A program made the position numbers and the translations under genes. This document shows positions 1-7,700 of a stretch of DNA of 64,000 bases, one piece after another. Within the stretch, counting starts at the first letter, position 1. Each line of letters begins with the position of its first letter. The DNA lies in contig DGSK01000002.1 in NCBI GenBank assembly GCA_002393955.1, positions 62,001 to 126,000 on the forward strand. The letters are read 5' to 3'. Below the pieces are notes generated by a model that was not told the DNA's origin, did not search any database, and saw nothing but the letters and a program-made list of their open reading frames with translations. The stretch is from Lachnospiraceae bacterium UBA4364 (GTDB lineage: Bacteria; Bacillota; Clostridia; Lachnospirales; Lachnospiraceae).

Positions 1-1551
1 GTATCTCGTGCATTCGCACAATCCCGCATATCCGAGGGATATGGTGGAGTAGTTGCCATAAAGAAGCTTGTCTATTTTCTCGCCCTTCTTAAGTCTTGCA
101 AGTGCACCGAACTGCCAGAGTATGGGAGCAACATCAGAAGGTGTCCCTAAGAGACGCTCATGTCTGCACATAAGGGCACGCTTACAGAGCTCGGTGCGGC
201 TTTCCATAAGCTGCCAGAATTTGTCTTCATCTTTGCCGGAGCTGCAGGCTACATCCACGAGATTGAGGGTTACAACACCCTGATTGAATCTGCCGTAGTA
301 TTTGTGTGCACCATTTTCACCGAGACCGGAAATATCAGGTGTAAGGAAGCTGCGGCATCCCATGCAGGGGTAAACATCACCGTTTTTGTATTCTTTCATT
401 TTCTTTGCGGAAATGTAATCAGGTACCATGCGCTTTGCAGTGCACTGGGCAGCAAGCTTTGTGAGATACCAGTACCTGGTTCCTTCCTTTATATTGTCCT
501 CATCCAGCACATAGATAAGCTTGGGGAATGCAGGGGTAATATATACACCCTTTTCGTTTTTTACACCGAGTATGCGCTGCTTGAGCATTTCTTCTATGAC
601 CATTGCAAGGTCATCTCGAAGCTGACCCTCGGGAACCTCGTCAAGATACATGAATACAGTAATGAAAGGTGCCTGTCCGTTAGTGGTCATAAGAGTGATC
701 ACCTGGTACTGGATCACCTGTACGCCTCTCTCAATCTCCGCCTTAACGCGCATCTCAGCAACTTCGTTTATCTGTTCGTCGCTTGCATTTACGCCAGCCT
801 CATCAAATTCCTCGCGTACTTCCTTGCGGAATTTCTTGCGGCTGATGTCAACAAAAGGTACAAGGTGGGAGAGCGTGATGCTCTGTCCGCCGTACTGTGA
901 GCTTGCAATCTGGGCAATGGACTGCGTTGCAATATTGCAGGCAGTGGAAAAGCTCTTGGGCTTTTCTATCATGGTCTCACTGATGACGGTGCCGTTCTGC
1001 AGCATGTCCTCAAGATTTACCAGGCAGCAGTTGTGCATATGCTGTGCAAAATAGTCTGCATCATGAAAATGGATGACACCCTGCTCGTGGGCTTCCACGA
1101 TGTCGGGAGGCAGGAGAAATCGCCTGGTGATATCCTTTGATACTTCTCCGGCCATATAGTCACGCTGGACACTGTTGACAGTAGGATTTTTGTTGGAATT
1201 TTCCTGCTTTACCTCTTCGTTGTTGCATTCGATAAGGCTCATTATCTGCTCGTCAGTGGTATTGGACTGGCGGACAAGAGCATGCTGGTAACGGTAGATG
1301 ATATATTTTTTGGCTACCTCATTGTGCCCGGAATCCATGATCCCGTTCTCTACCATATCCTGTATCTCTTCCACGCTGGCAGCCCTTGTAAGGTTGCGGC
1401 ATTTTGCGACAACGCTTTCCTCGATTGCCCTGATCTGGTCGAGGCTAAGCTGTTTATCTTCAGAAACCTCTGCATTGGCCTTGCTTATGGCGCTGATGAT
1501 CTTTATACCGTCAAAACCTACTTCTTTTCCGCTTCTTTTGATGATCTTCAT
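1..1551 (-). CDS. nrdD: Anaerobic ribonucleoside-triphosphate reductase, N-terminal 517 residues (cut by window edge)
   Basis: Class III ribonucleotide reductase, which makes dNTPs from NTPs without oxygen using a glycyl radical installed by NrdG. The protein begins MKIIKRSGKEVGFDG, a typical ATP-cone (about residues 1-95) that binds the allosteric nucleotide, followed by the NrdD fold with the signature stretches NPTVNSVQRDYMAGE, HFHDADYF and HNCCLVNL. The window ends after residue 517 (reads ISLGYAGLCECTRY), so the radical glycine and zinc site are outside. The start at 1551 has AAGGAG 11 nt upstream. An NrdR box and a good promoter lie just upstream, fitting NrdR control. Family identity is certain from the visible motifs; nrdG would be expected further left. 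Confidence 0.95.
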   Translation of the reverse strand, partial: MKIIKRSGKEVGFDGIKIISAISKANAEVSEDKQLSLDQIRAIEESVVAKCRNLTRAASVEEIQDMVENGIMDSGHNEVAKKYIIYRYQHALVRQSNTTDEQIMSLIECNNEEVKQENSNKNPTVNSVQRDYMAGEVSKDITRRFLLPPDIVEAHEQGVIHFHDADYFAQHMHNCCLVNLEDMLQNGTVISETMIEKPKSFSTACNIATQSIAQIASSQYGGQSITLSHLVPFVDISRKKFRKEVREEFDEAGVNASDEQINEVAEMRVKAEIERGVQVIQYQVITLMTTNGQAPFITVFMYLDEVPEGQLRDDLAMVIEEMLKQRILGVKNEKGVYITPAFPKLIYVLDEDNIKEGTRYWYLTKLAAQCTAKRMVPDYISAKKMKEYKNGDVYPCMGCRSFLTPDISGLGENGAHKYYGRFNQGVVTLNLVDVACSSGKDEDKFWQLMESRTELCKRALMCRHERLLGTPSDVAPILWQFGALARLKKGEKIDKLLYGNYSTISLGYAGLCECTRY

Positions 1552-1606
1552 GATTCAGTAAACTCCTTATATTAAAACATAATCTTGTATATTTGATTTG
1601 GGGCGA

Positions 1607-1662
1607 CCACAAGATGTTGTGGCGTGCAGTGTTATATTATCATCATAGTGAAGGGGATGCAA
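1607..1662 (-). promoter_or_regulatory. nrdD promoter with NrdR box
   Basis: On the minus strand TTGCAT (1657-1662) and TAATAT (1634-1639) are separated by 17 bp. Just downstream of the predicted start point is the 16-bp near-palindrome CCACAAGATGTTGTGG (1607-1622 on the plus strand), matching the NrdR box form. Only one clear box is seen; NrdR usually binds two spaced boxes, so the second would have to be weak and within the promoter. Confidence 0.75.
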
Positions 1663-1742
1663 GGGGAAATTGTGAGGATTTCTCCGCCGGCTGCAGGCCG
1701 TTTTTCTATCTGCTGGGAATAAATGGTGATATGCAGGGGTGA

Positions 1743-1771
1743 TTGAATTATATTATATTATGAAATAGAAT
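1743..1771 (+). promoter_or_regulatory. Predicted promoter of rlmI
   Basis: TTGAAT (1743-1748) and TAGAAT (1766-1771) with 17 bp between. It points toward rlmI, leaving a leader of about 145 nt that contains the 11-bp repeats at 1805-1848. Confidence 0.5.
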
Positions 1772-1804
1772 AATAACTCGTGAGAGGATAGTCATATCGT
1801 AAAG

Positions 1805-1848
1805 TAGACTTTGAGTAGACTTTAAATAGACTTTAAATTGATTTTCAA
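1805..1848 (+). repeat. Four 11-bp direct repeats in the rlmI leader
   Basis: Three copies of TAGACTTTRAR at 1805, 1816 and 1827 and a degenerate fourth (TTGATTTTCAA) at 1838, with an exact 11-bp period. One helical turn per copy puts all copies on one DNA face, as in operator arrays for dimeric or oligomeric regulators. No specific regulator can be named from sequence. Confidence 0.7.
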
Positions 1849-1923
1849 CAGAATTCGACTATTATTTGGGACGCTTACAGCACTTTGTAATTTGCTGTGC
1901 AGTGTCAGTTGCGGAGGTGTGGA

Positions 1924-3123
1924 ATGCCTGCAAAAGTTACTTTAAAAAAGGGTGAAGGGAGGCTTCTGAAAAGAGGCGGTGCCTGGATATTTGACAACGA
2001 GATAGCCGGTGTCTCAGGGGATTTTTCCAATGGTGACATAGTGGATGTGGCTGACTATGACGGATATCCCCTTGGAAAAGGTTTTATAAATTTAAATTCA
2101 AAGATACGGGTAAGGATACTGACAAGGGATCCTGCTCAGAAAATAAATGATGATTTCTGGAAAATGCGTATAGGTAATGCCTGGGAATACAGAAAAAAGA
2201 CTGTGGATATATCTTCTTGCCGTGTGATATTCGGAGAAGCAGATTTTATTCCCGGATTTGTTATGGACAAATATGAGAATGTACTGGTATTCCAGGCTCT
2301 TGCACTGGGGATAGACAGGTACAAGGAAAAGCTCATCGGGATCGTAAAGGAAATACTTGAAAGAGACGGAATAGAAATAAAAGGAGTATATGAGCGCAGT
2401 GATGCGAAGGAGCGTGAAAAAGAAGGACTTGAAAAAGTAAAAGGCTTTATAGGTGACGCATTCGACACTAATGTGTCCATATGTGAAAATGGAGTTAAGT
2501 ATATCGTGGATGTAAAGGATGGACAGAAGACCGGTTTCTTCCTTGATCAGAAGTACAACAGGAAAGCAATCTGGCCCATGGCAGGGGGAGCGAAGGTGCT
2601 GGACTGCTTTACCCATACAGGTTCCTTTGGCCTGAATGCAGCAGTGGCAGGAGCTGTAAGTGTTCTTTCTGTCGATGCATCTGAAAGTGCCCTGGCAGTG
2701 GCGGCTGAGAACGCAAGACTTAATAATGTAGAGAATATTGTAAGCTACAGGTGCGGTGATGTGTTCGAGATACTGCCGGAGCTTATAGCTCAGAACGAGT
2801 CCTATGACCTCGTGATACTTGATCCGCCGGCCTTTACGAAATCAAAGAATTCCGTAAAGAATGCCTCAAAGGGGTACCGGGAAATAAATATACAGGGGAT
2901 GAAGCTTGTGCGTGACGGGGGCTTCCTTGCAACCTGCTCCTGCTCACATTTTATGACATTCGACCTTTTCAGTGAGGTCATAGCCGGAGCTGCAAAGGCT
3001 GCGCATGTGAAGCTGCGCCAGGTGGAATTCAGAACTCAGTCCCCGGATCATCCCATACTCTGGTCGGCGGATGAGTCATATTATTTGAAGTTCTACATCT
3101 TCCAGGTGGTGAAGGAGCGGTAG
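1924..3123 (+). CDS. rlmI: 23S rRNA m5C methyltransferase RlmI family (PUA domain + class I SAM methyltransferase)
   Basis: S-adenosylmethionine-dependent rRNA cytosine-C5 methyltransferase (RlmI/YccW type, acts on 23S rRNA). 399 residues, the family's usual size. The N-terminal 75 residues are a PUA RNA-binding domain; a central EEHD-like domain follows; the catalytic domain shows motif I VLDCFTHTGSFGLNA, the NLN-containing acidic segment and motif IV LDPPAFTKSK, with the catalytic TCSCSHF near residue 335. The start at ATG 1924 was chosen over the ATG 27 nt earlier because GGAGG lies 6-7 nt upstream. It is monocistronic: divergent from nrdD and followed by a terminator. Confidence 0.9.
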   Translation: MPAKVTLKKGEGRLLKRGGAWIFDNEIAGVSGDFSNGDIVDVADYDGYPLGKGFINLNSKIRVRILTRDPAQKINDDFWKMRIGNAWEYRKKTVDISSCRVIFGEADFIPGFVMDKYENVLVFQALALGIDRYKEKLIGIVKEILERDGIEIKGVYERSDAKEREKEGLEKVKGFIGDAFDTNVSICENGVKYIVDVKDGQKTGFFLDQKYNRKAIWPMAGGAKVLDCFTHTGSFGLNAAVAGAVSVLSVDASESALAVAAENARLNNVENIVSYRCGDVFEILPELIAQNESYDLVILDPPAFTKSKNSVKNASKGYREINIQGMKLVRDGGFLATCSCSHFMTFDLFSEVIAGAAKAAHVKLRQVEFRTQSPDHPILWSADESYYLKFYIFQVVKER

Positions 3124-3203
3124 AGTAACATAAAGCTGTGAAATGCGGTATTTACAGGAAATTTCGGAAATGTAGAAATAGAATTATTTGCTAATGTCAA
3201 AAT

Positions 3204-3229
3204 AGCACTCGCTTGAGTGCTTATTTTTT
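3204..3229. terminator. Terminator after rlmI, usable in both directions
   Basis: AGCACTC-gctt-GAGTGCT stem-loop followed by TTATTTTTT. Its 3' arm touches the stop of the opposing DUF3800 remnant, so it separates convergent genes. Confidence 0.75.
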
Positions 3230-3906
3230 CTGTTTAAACTCTTTTTCCTTGATCTTCTTTATAAATTCTTTTTTCAGATCTCTTACGGAATGGAAGACAC
3301 ATAATTCAGATCTTGTAAGTTCATTATTTTCGGCTTTTATCTCAAGAAGGCGTAATGTACATATCATATCCGCTACCTGTAGAAGTTTATATTTATACGG
3401 ATGGACATCGGGGTTTCTGCAGAGATTTGTCAGATTTTGCTGAAAAACATCCAGGAGAGCCTTTGAAAGGGTGGGCTGCCCATTGTCGTAATACAGAACT
3501 ACTCTGTCAAATGAAAAAAAGTAATCAATCGTATCCTCCAGAAAACGGGAAAGCAGGATATGGATCCTGTCTTTAAGAGCTTTCTCATCGGGGTATTCCT
3601 TCCGGGCAATGTCAAAGACTTTATAGGTAATAGGTGCTTTCTTTGCAAAATAGAACATTTTTGTAAAGATTGCTCGGCGGTCATTCGGAGCTAAATTGCA
3701 GTAAACATCCTCTTTGCGTATCAAAGGTCCTGTATGAACAACGTGGTTAAAATAACCAAGATTTGCCATTTCACGATCTAAGATCTTTATGTTATCTGTT
3801 ATATCATTTTCTTGTTCGTGAAAGACCAGAGTAAAAATATAATACGGCGCATACTTTGAGTTGAATTCACCAAAATCTCCTGATTCATCAACAAGGGTTT
3901 ATGTAC
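3221..3906 (-). pseudogene. DUF3800 protein remnant, start lost
   Basis: Read on the minus strand, the frame gives LVDESGDFGEFNSKYAPYY followed by LDREMANLGYFNHVVHTGPL and a C-terminal half with YYDNGQ and DVHPYKYKLLQVADMI, the pattern of DUF3800 (RNase H-like fold, acidic residues D/E in DESGD and D in QVADM). The frame is closed by a TAA immediately before the DESGD segment, and no start codon precedes it; the first ATG (3769) lies 48 residues inside the domain. Upstream, the sequence passes directly into the end of a different domain (PBECR-like), so the 5' end was lost in a deletion or frameshift. Probably not functional, although a shortened protein from 3769 (182 residues) is possible. 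Confidence 0.7.
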
Positions 3907-4178
3907 TTTTTTCAGCCTTCAAGATTTTATGTATGATTCTATTTTCTTATCTTTGACATCAAACATAGTGGCTACAAAATATGTATTCTTTTTCATATCC
4001 AGTTTTATACTTACAAAGATATTGTCCTTGAATATTTTCACTAATTCTAGATTGGCACTGGTATATCCCGCATAGTCCGGTGATTCTATTATTTCCGGCA
4101 AGTAGTCGAGGTATTTGGCAGCAGAAAAAACTGCAGTTCTGTCATGATAGTGAATAGCAGTTGTTAGATGTATATCGT
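3907..4178 (-). pseudogene. PBECR3-like nuclease-fold domain remnant
   Basis: An open minus-strand frame without ATG reads IHLTTAIHYHDRTAVFSAA, then YLPEIIESPDYAGYTSANLE, VKIFKDNIFVSIKLDMKKN and YFVATMFDVKDKKIESYIKS. This resembles the phage Barnase-EndoU-ColicinE5/D-RelE-like domain (PBECR3), with the typical PEII..PDY..G and (V/I)K.DNI..(S/A)(I/V)KLD segments. A TGA stops the frame where the family would normally continue (GRLKK), and the in-frame continuation RLKKV is still visible after it. Only the domain is left; the usual N-terminal part is absent and the 5' end collides with the recombinase ribosome site. Family assignment is from memory of the motif pattern. Confidence 0.5.
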
Positions 4179-4195
4179 AGGGAGGAATGATTTTT

Positions 4196-4810
4196 ATGGG
4201 AAATATTTATGGTTATGCCAGAGTGTCGTCCCGTGAACAGAACGAGGACAGACAAATCATAGCACTGAAGGAAATGGGGGTGCAGGAGCAGAATATATTT
4301 GTTGATAAGCAATCTGGAAAGAATTTTGATCGGCCGCAGTATAAAAAACTCATAAGGAAACTGAAATCGGATGATCTAATCTACATAAAGAGCATAGATC
4401 GGCTGGGAAGGAATTATAACGAGATACTGGAACAGTGGAAAGTGATAACAAAGGGAAAAGGGGCTGATCTTTATATCATAGATATGCCGATTCTGGATAC
4501 CCGCCGGGAAAAGAATCTGCTGGGTACTTTCATAAGTGATCTGGTGCTTACGCTTCTGTCATATGTTGCGGAGAACGAGCGGGCAAATATCAGGCAGCGA
4601 CAGGCTGAAGGAATAGCACTTGCAAAGGCAAGAGGGGTTCATTTCGGACGAACATCGAACCCTTTGCCGGAAAACTTCTATGATGTCTATCAGCAATGGA
4701 AACTGAAGAAACTTACGATAAAACAGGCTGCTTTAGAATGCGGAATGCCACAGACAACATTCTTTGAAAGGGCAAAGGCATTCGAAAAATCCACCATTCC
4801 GAAAGACTAA
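4196..4810 (+). CDS. Serine recombinase (resolvase/invertase family)
   Basis: 204-residue small serine recombinase. The N-terminal catalytic domain starts MGNIYGYARVSS with nucleophile Ser11 and Arg9, followed by the conserved DRLGRNY segment near residue 63 and the long E helix with ENERANIRQRQAEGIALAKARG; the C-terminal 45 residues are a helix-turn-helix (KLTIKQAALECGMPQTTFFERA). The size and layout match Hin/Gin invertases and Tn3 resolvases. ATG 4196 was preferred to ATG 4187 because GGAGG ends 10 nt before it but only 1 nt before the other. Directly downstream lie two 26-bp near-palindromes in inverted orientation (4814-4839, 4960-4985), the right length for Hin-type crossover sites, so it is probably an invertase of that 146-bp segment. 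Confidence 0.9.
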   Translation: MGNIYGYARVSSREQNEDRQIIALKEMGVQEQNIFVDKQSGKNFDRPQYKKLIRKLKSDDLIYIKSIDRLGRNYNEILEQWKVITKGKGADLYIIDMPILDTRREKNLLGTFISDLVLTLLSYVAENERANIRQRQAEGIALAKARGVHFGRTSNPLPENFYDVYQQWKLKKLTIKQAALECGMPQTTFFERAKAFEKSTIPKD

Positions 4811-4813
4811 AAA

Positions 4814-4839
4814 ATTCGGGAAAGTGTACTTTTCCGAAT
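4814..4839. repeat. Left 26-bp recombination site / bidirectional terminator
   Basis: Near-perfect 26-bp palindrome with half-site ATTCGG(G/A)AAAGT and central GT. It begins a few bases after the recombinase stop, is flanked by T-runs on both sides (TTTTTTT on plus, TTTTTT on minus), and so can also end transcription from either side. It is the inverted partner of the site at 4960-4985. Confidence 0.7.
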
Positions 4840-4865
4840 TTTTTTCTCTTCTAATGATATGTAAA

Positions 4866-4894
4866 ATTTTATCACCGCTATATACAAAAATCAA
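4866..4894 (-). promoter_or_regulatory. Promoter inside the invertible segment, pointing away from the downstream genes
   Basis: On the minus strand TTGATT (4889-4894) and TAAAAT (4866-4871) with exactly 17 bp between, the best promoter in this region. In the orientation seen it fires into the left site, which is a terminator. If the segment between 4826 and 4973 is inverted, the promoter would point at the gene starting at 4997 with a leader of about 55 nt. Confidence 0.6.
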
Positions 4895-4959
4895 GTTTAG
4901 CAAGGAAACTAAAGGCTTTTCAGTGAAAGCCGTATCCTACGATATACATATTTTGTGTG

Positions 4960-4985
4960 ATTCGGAAAAGTACACTTTACGGAAA
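4960..4985. repeat. Right 26-bp recombination site
   Basis: 26-bp near-palindrome ATTCGGAAAAGT-AC-ACTTTACGGAAA. Its reverse complement matches the left site closely, with central GT on the minus strand, so the pair is in inverted orientation with centres 146 bp apart. It lacks a following T-run, so it would not stop transcription reaching the gene at 4997. Confidence 0.7.
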
Positions 4986-4996
4986 GCGGTGTAGTT

Positions 4997-5386
4997 ATGC
5001 GGGAATTAAATGATATATTCCAAGAAATGAATGTTGATGTATCAAAGATTATCTTTGGCAGAGGATGTAATCGTAGAAAAGATCTGAGGAATCGACAGGA
5101 TAGATATTATATAAATACAGATTCTTCAAAACAAAAAGTTGAGTATATTATTCAGTATTGTAAAGATATAAATCAGTATATTGTATGGACATGTAAAGAT
5201 GTACCACGCCGAAGAGTTTGTTCGGTGATTGCGGATAATGTTCCTATCGTAGAGGATGATAGCATTAAATCAACACGAAAAGGCATAGAGTTCGCTTGGC
5301 GAGAAAAAGAAGATGTATATACATTCAATAAATCTGGTATAAGGAATTTTGTAAGGAATATTATATTGCTAAAACAAGAGTGCTAA
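4997..5386 (+). CDS. Uncharacterised 129-residue protein, first gene behind the invertible segment
   Basis: Soluble, no membrane segment, no signal peptide. It is AT-rich with codon use closer to the mobile genes than to the core genome around it. Visible features are a basic N-terminal part (GRGCNRRKDLRNRQDRYY) and a QYIVWTCKDV...RRRVCSV segment followed by a predicted beta-rich C-terminal part. I do not recognise the family; the IVW strand recalls accessory domains of restriction-type proteins, but that is only an impression. The start at 4997 has only a weak GGAAAG about 10 nt upstream. It lies 11 bp after the right recombination site, so its transcription would depend on segment orientation. 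Confidence 0.6.
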   Translation: MRELNDIFQEMNVDVSKIIFGRGCNRRKDLRNRQDRYYINTDSSKQKVEYIIQYCKDINQYIVWTCKDVPRRRVCSVIADNVPIVEDDSIKSTRKGIEFAWREKEDVYTFNKSGIRNFVRNIILLKQEC

Positions 5387-5468
5387 GTAATTGTTAGTCG
5401 AGATAAAGCGTTAAATTATACGGAGAACAGGAGGTGGTATTTGGGAGGCTTATGAACTATGGCGAATT

Positions 5469-5846
5469 ATGAGGGACGGCTATCCATTTATATATAAGGC
5501 TAGAACAAATGAGTATTATTTCATTGGCTGTTGTGTATTCAGAAAGTGCAGTCAAGAAGAGAAAGAACTATATAATTCATACTTGTCTGAAATGGATAGA
5601 ATAAAGAATTTAAATAGAACTGCTGAAAGACAAGATGTAAAAAAATTAGTCAATATATTTAATGAAATATTGTTAAGGGGAGATGTGCCATTTGAGTCTG
5701 AGAAAACAAGGTTGTGTTCAAATAAACTTTTGGAATACCTTCAAAATTTAAACGAAAACGAAATCGGTATTATGTATGAACAACATAGAGATTTGGTAGC
5801 GGTGTGTGATTATAAAGAGGAGCTTTTTTATAAAAATATCAAATAA
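5469..5846 (+). CDS. Uncharacterised 125-residue protein, second gene of the orphan cassette
   Basis: Soluble, mostly helical by composition, no recognisable domain. It opens with MRDGYPFIYKARTNEYYFIGC and has charged helices (RTAERQDVKKLVNIFNEIL). A strong AGGAGG lies at 5429-5434, 34 nt ahead of the ATG used here; the frame is open upstream (…IWEAYELWRIM) with no standard start near that site, so the true start may be a non-canonical ATT at 5439. It follows the 129-residue gene by 82 nt and precedes the lipoprotein gene by 12 nt, so the three are probably one transcript. Confidence 0.55.
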   Translation: MRDGYPFIYKARTNEYYFIGCCVFRKCSQEEKELYNSYLSEMDRIKNLNRTAERQDVKKLVNIFNEILLRGDVPFESEKTRLCSNKLLEYLQNLNENEIGIMYEQHRDLVAVCDYKEELFYKNIK

Positions 5847-5858
5847 TGGAGGCGTAAT

Positions 5859-6413
5859 ATGAAGAAAAATTTAATTATTGTGGCCATTTTATGTATGGTA
5901 TTATTAGCAATTGGTTGTGCCAATAGTGATGCTGATACTGGGCAAGGTGATGCTGGAATTGAATTAACATCAGATAATATTTTGGATTATATACACGTTG
6001 AATTAAATTGTGAACAAACGGGAACTAATATAGCAAATGCACCAGTTATGGATTACACTATAAATATTTATCCGATAAAGGGCGGAAGTTTTAATAATAC
6101 AGAGCTGATTATGGGGCTTGGTGTTGGCGCACCAAGTTGGAATATGATAAAAGCAGGTTGTAATGACATAGAAACATGTACGGATGTGAATTCCCCTTAT
6201 TATGGTATAACGTATATAAAAATTGACCTTCCGTCAGATGGGTATTATTCGACAACCTTTACATATAGTGGTGAAAGTGCCGCAACAAGGGTACCAGGCA
6301 ATAGAGATGATTATAAATTCGATAGTAGTTTTAGCGAAGAAAAAAGAAAACAATTTCCAAAGATTATTACAGAAGATGCAAAGTCAGTTAAAGGAACATT
6401 TATAGAACAATAA
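5859..6413 (+). CDS. Uncharacterised lipoprotein, third gene of the orphan cassette
   Basis: 184 residues. The N-terminus is a clear lipoprotein signal: a hydrophobic run after MKKN and a lipobox LAIGC with Cys20. The mature part has no recognised domain; it is rich in Asn/Asp/Thr and resembles a small beta-rich extracytoplasmic domain. GGAGG sits 6 nt before ATG 5859. Twelve bases separate it from the gene before, and a terminator follows at 6432-6473, so it closes the cassette that starts at the invertible segment. If the segment switches a promoter, a surface-exposed lipoprotein is a plausible phase-varying output. Confidence 0.7.
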   Translation: MKKNLIIVAILCMVLLAIGCANSDADTGQGDAGIELTSDNILDYIHVELNCEQTGTNIANAPVMDYTINIYPIKGGSFNNTELIMGLGVGAPSWNMIKAGCNDIETCTDVNSPYYGITYIKIDLPSDGYYSTTFTYSGESAATRVPGNRDDYKFDSSFSEEKRKQFPKIITEDAKSVKGTFIEQ

Positions 6414-6431
6414 AATAGAATTCACAAACCG

Positions 6432-6473
6432 ACGGTGGCGATTGATCTTAACAGATTTATCCCACCGTTTTTT
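6432..6473 (+). terminator. Terminator of the orphan cassette
   Basis: ACGGTGG / CCACCGT stem with a 23-nt loop followed by TTTTTT. Confidence 0.65.
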
Positions 6474-6516
6474 ATTTGCCCAAAGGCACAGCAAAGAATG
6501 AAAGGAGTTTTCAAAA

Positions 6517-6906
6517 ATGGAGAAAGAAAAAATGACAAAGGAAGAAAGGGCACTGCAGAAACTCAACGAGGCAAAGGCAAATCTTGCCAGGGTGAAGAGA
6601 GAGCAGAGGGCACAGCTACGGAAAGAGCAGAATCATCATAAGTACATGATCGGTGGAGTTGTTGCGAAATACTTCCCGGAATGCTACGAGTACAACGAGC
6701 TTGAAACCAACAGAATCATAGCGTGTGCATTCTCAAACCAGAGCGTAAAAAACATGATTGAAACAGTAAAAAGGGAGCGGAAGATAAGCGAAAGCTATGT
6801 ATCCGGAGATATTGCAGAAAACACCACCGAAGTATTTGGATTGGCAATAGGTAACTCTTCCAACAGTACTGATAGGGGGAATGATAGATATGGTGACGAA
6901 AGTTAA
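6517..6906 (+). CDS. Small basic protein of mobilisable elements (DUF3847-like)
   Basis: 129 residues with a highly charged N-terminal coiled coil (about 1-45, KLNEAKANLARVKREQRAQLRK) followed by HHKYMIGGVVAKYFPECYEY. Proteins of this layout commonly sit just ahead of the transfer origin and relaxase of Clostridial mobilisable elements, and here a dense block of hairpins follows at 6917. AAGGAG lies 9 nt before ATG 6517. No relaxase gene follows: the sequence passes straight into an integrase fragment, so the mobilisation module is incomplete. The family name is a likeness, not a search result. Confidence 0.6.
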   Translation: MEKEKMTKEERALQKLNEAKANLARVKREQRAQLRKEQNHHKYMIGGVVAKYFPECYEYNELETNRIIACAFSNQSVKNMIETVKRERKISESYVSGDIAENTTEVFGLAIGNSSNSTDRGNDRYGDES

Positions 6907-6916
6907 CACGGTCTCT

Positions 6917-7122
6917 CACCGAGGTTTTCTCGGTGCGCACAGATATACCACCGGAGGTGGTATCGTGCGTCCTACGGAAGTAACTATCGTTAAGGGAAGT
7001 GTAGTTACCGAACTACTAAGGGGAAATTACATTTCCCCTACGGTGTGCGGAGCACACCTACCCCCTTTGTGAACTTTGTGCCGGGCATTTCACAAAATTC
7101 GGGAACTGTCCGGCACAAAGTT
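6917..7122 (+). other. Hairpin array, probable transfer origin (oriT) region of a mobilisable element remnant
   Basis: Six consecutive inverted repeats in 205 bp: CACCGAG/CTCGGTG (6917-6935); ATACCACC-gga-GGTGGTAT (6945-6963) nested in CGCAC/GTGCG (6936-6969); GTAACTA/TAGTTAC (6980-7008); GGGGAAAT-tac-ATTTCCCC (7020-7038); GGTGTGC-gga-GCACACC (7042-7058); and a 13-bp pair AACTTTGTGCCGG/CCGGCACAAAGTT (7072-7084/7110-7122). Its place after a DUF3847-like gene fits an oriT. Function is inferred. Confidence 0.55.
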
Positions 7123-7700
7123 TATCGTGTGCTAACGCAACGACCGGAAGAGGACGGTTTATATCAGGCAAGATTTATCAATCGGTTTGGAAAGCGACAG
7201 ACATTGTATGCATCCACAATGACGGAGATAAGCAGAAAACCACGGGATGAGCGATTTTATGATGACAATGAGCTTAATGTGGCTGACAGCACAATAACGC
7301 TGGATGAATGGTATGAGAAGTGGATTAGGACCTGTAAATCTCATTGCAGGGATACCACAAAGCGAACATACCAGATTCAGCATAATCGGCTCAGTCCATT
7401 GATAGGCTGGCGAAAGATCAATAAACTTAATCTTGTCATTCTTCAGGATGCTTTCAATCAGTTGGGAAGCGATAAATCAAGAGAAGATTGTAAGGCACTT
7501 CTGGTTGACATTCTGAATAGGGCAGTGGAAACGAATCTTCTTAATAAAAATCCGGCAGTAGCGGTCAAAACTCGACTGGTGAATAATCCTAAAGAAGAAA
7601 AGCGGATTCTAACAGAGGAAGAAACCGATATTCTGCTCGAATGTGCAAAAGACAGCATGATGTATCCGGTTTTTGTGGTTGCACTGGGAACTGGGATCCC
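7045..7700 (+). pseudogene. Tn916-type tyrosine integrase fragment without catalytic domain
   Basis: From about 7138 the frame encodes the N-terminal arm-binding region (GLYQARFINRFGKRQTLYAS) and the core-binding SAM-like domain (TITLDEWYEKWIRTCK...GWRKINKLNLVILQ) of a Tn916-like integrase, then the first strand of the catalytic domain (EEKRILTEEETDILLECAK...YPVFVVALGTGI). Homology ends there, just before the first catalytic arginine; the frame then runs on to 7902 through antisense of a metallophosphoesterase remnant. All catalytic residues (R-H-R-Y) are missing, so it cannot recombine DNA. The 5' end overlaps the hairpin array, and no credible start or ribosome site is seen. Confidence 0.8.

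Noticed and set aside
160..900. Long plus-strand frame of 246 codons.
   Set aside because: It is antisense to nrdD, whose minus-strand reading is unambiguous.
4811..4845. The palindrome after the recombinase taken only as an ordinary terminator.
   Set aside because: A second copy of the same 26-bp sequence occurs 146 bp away in reverse orientation without T-run, which a terminator alone does not explain.
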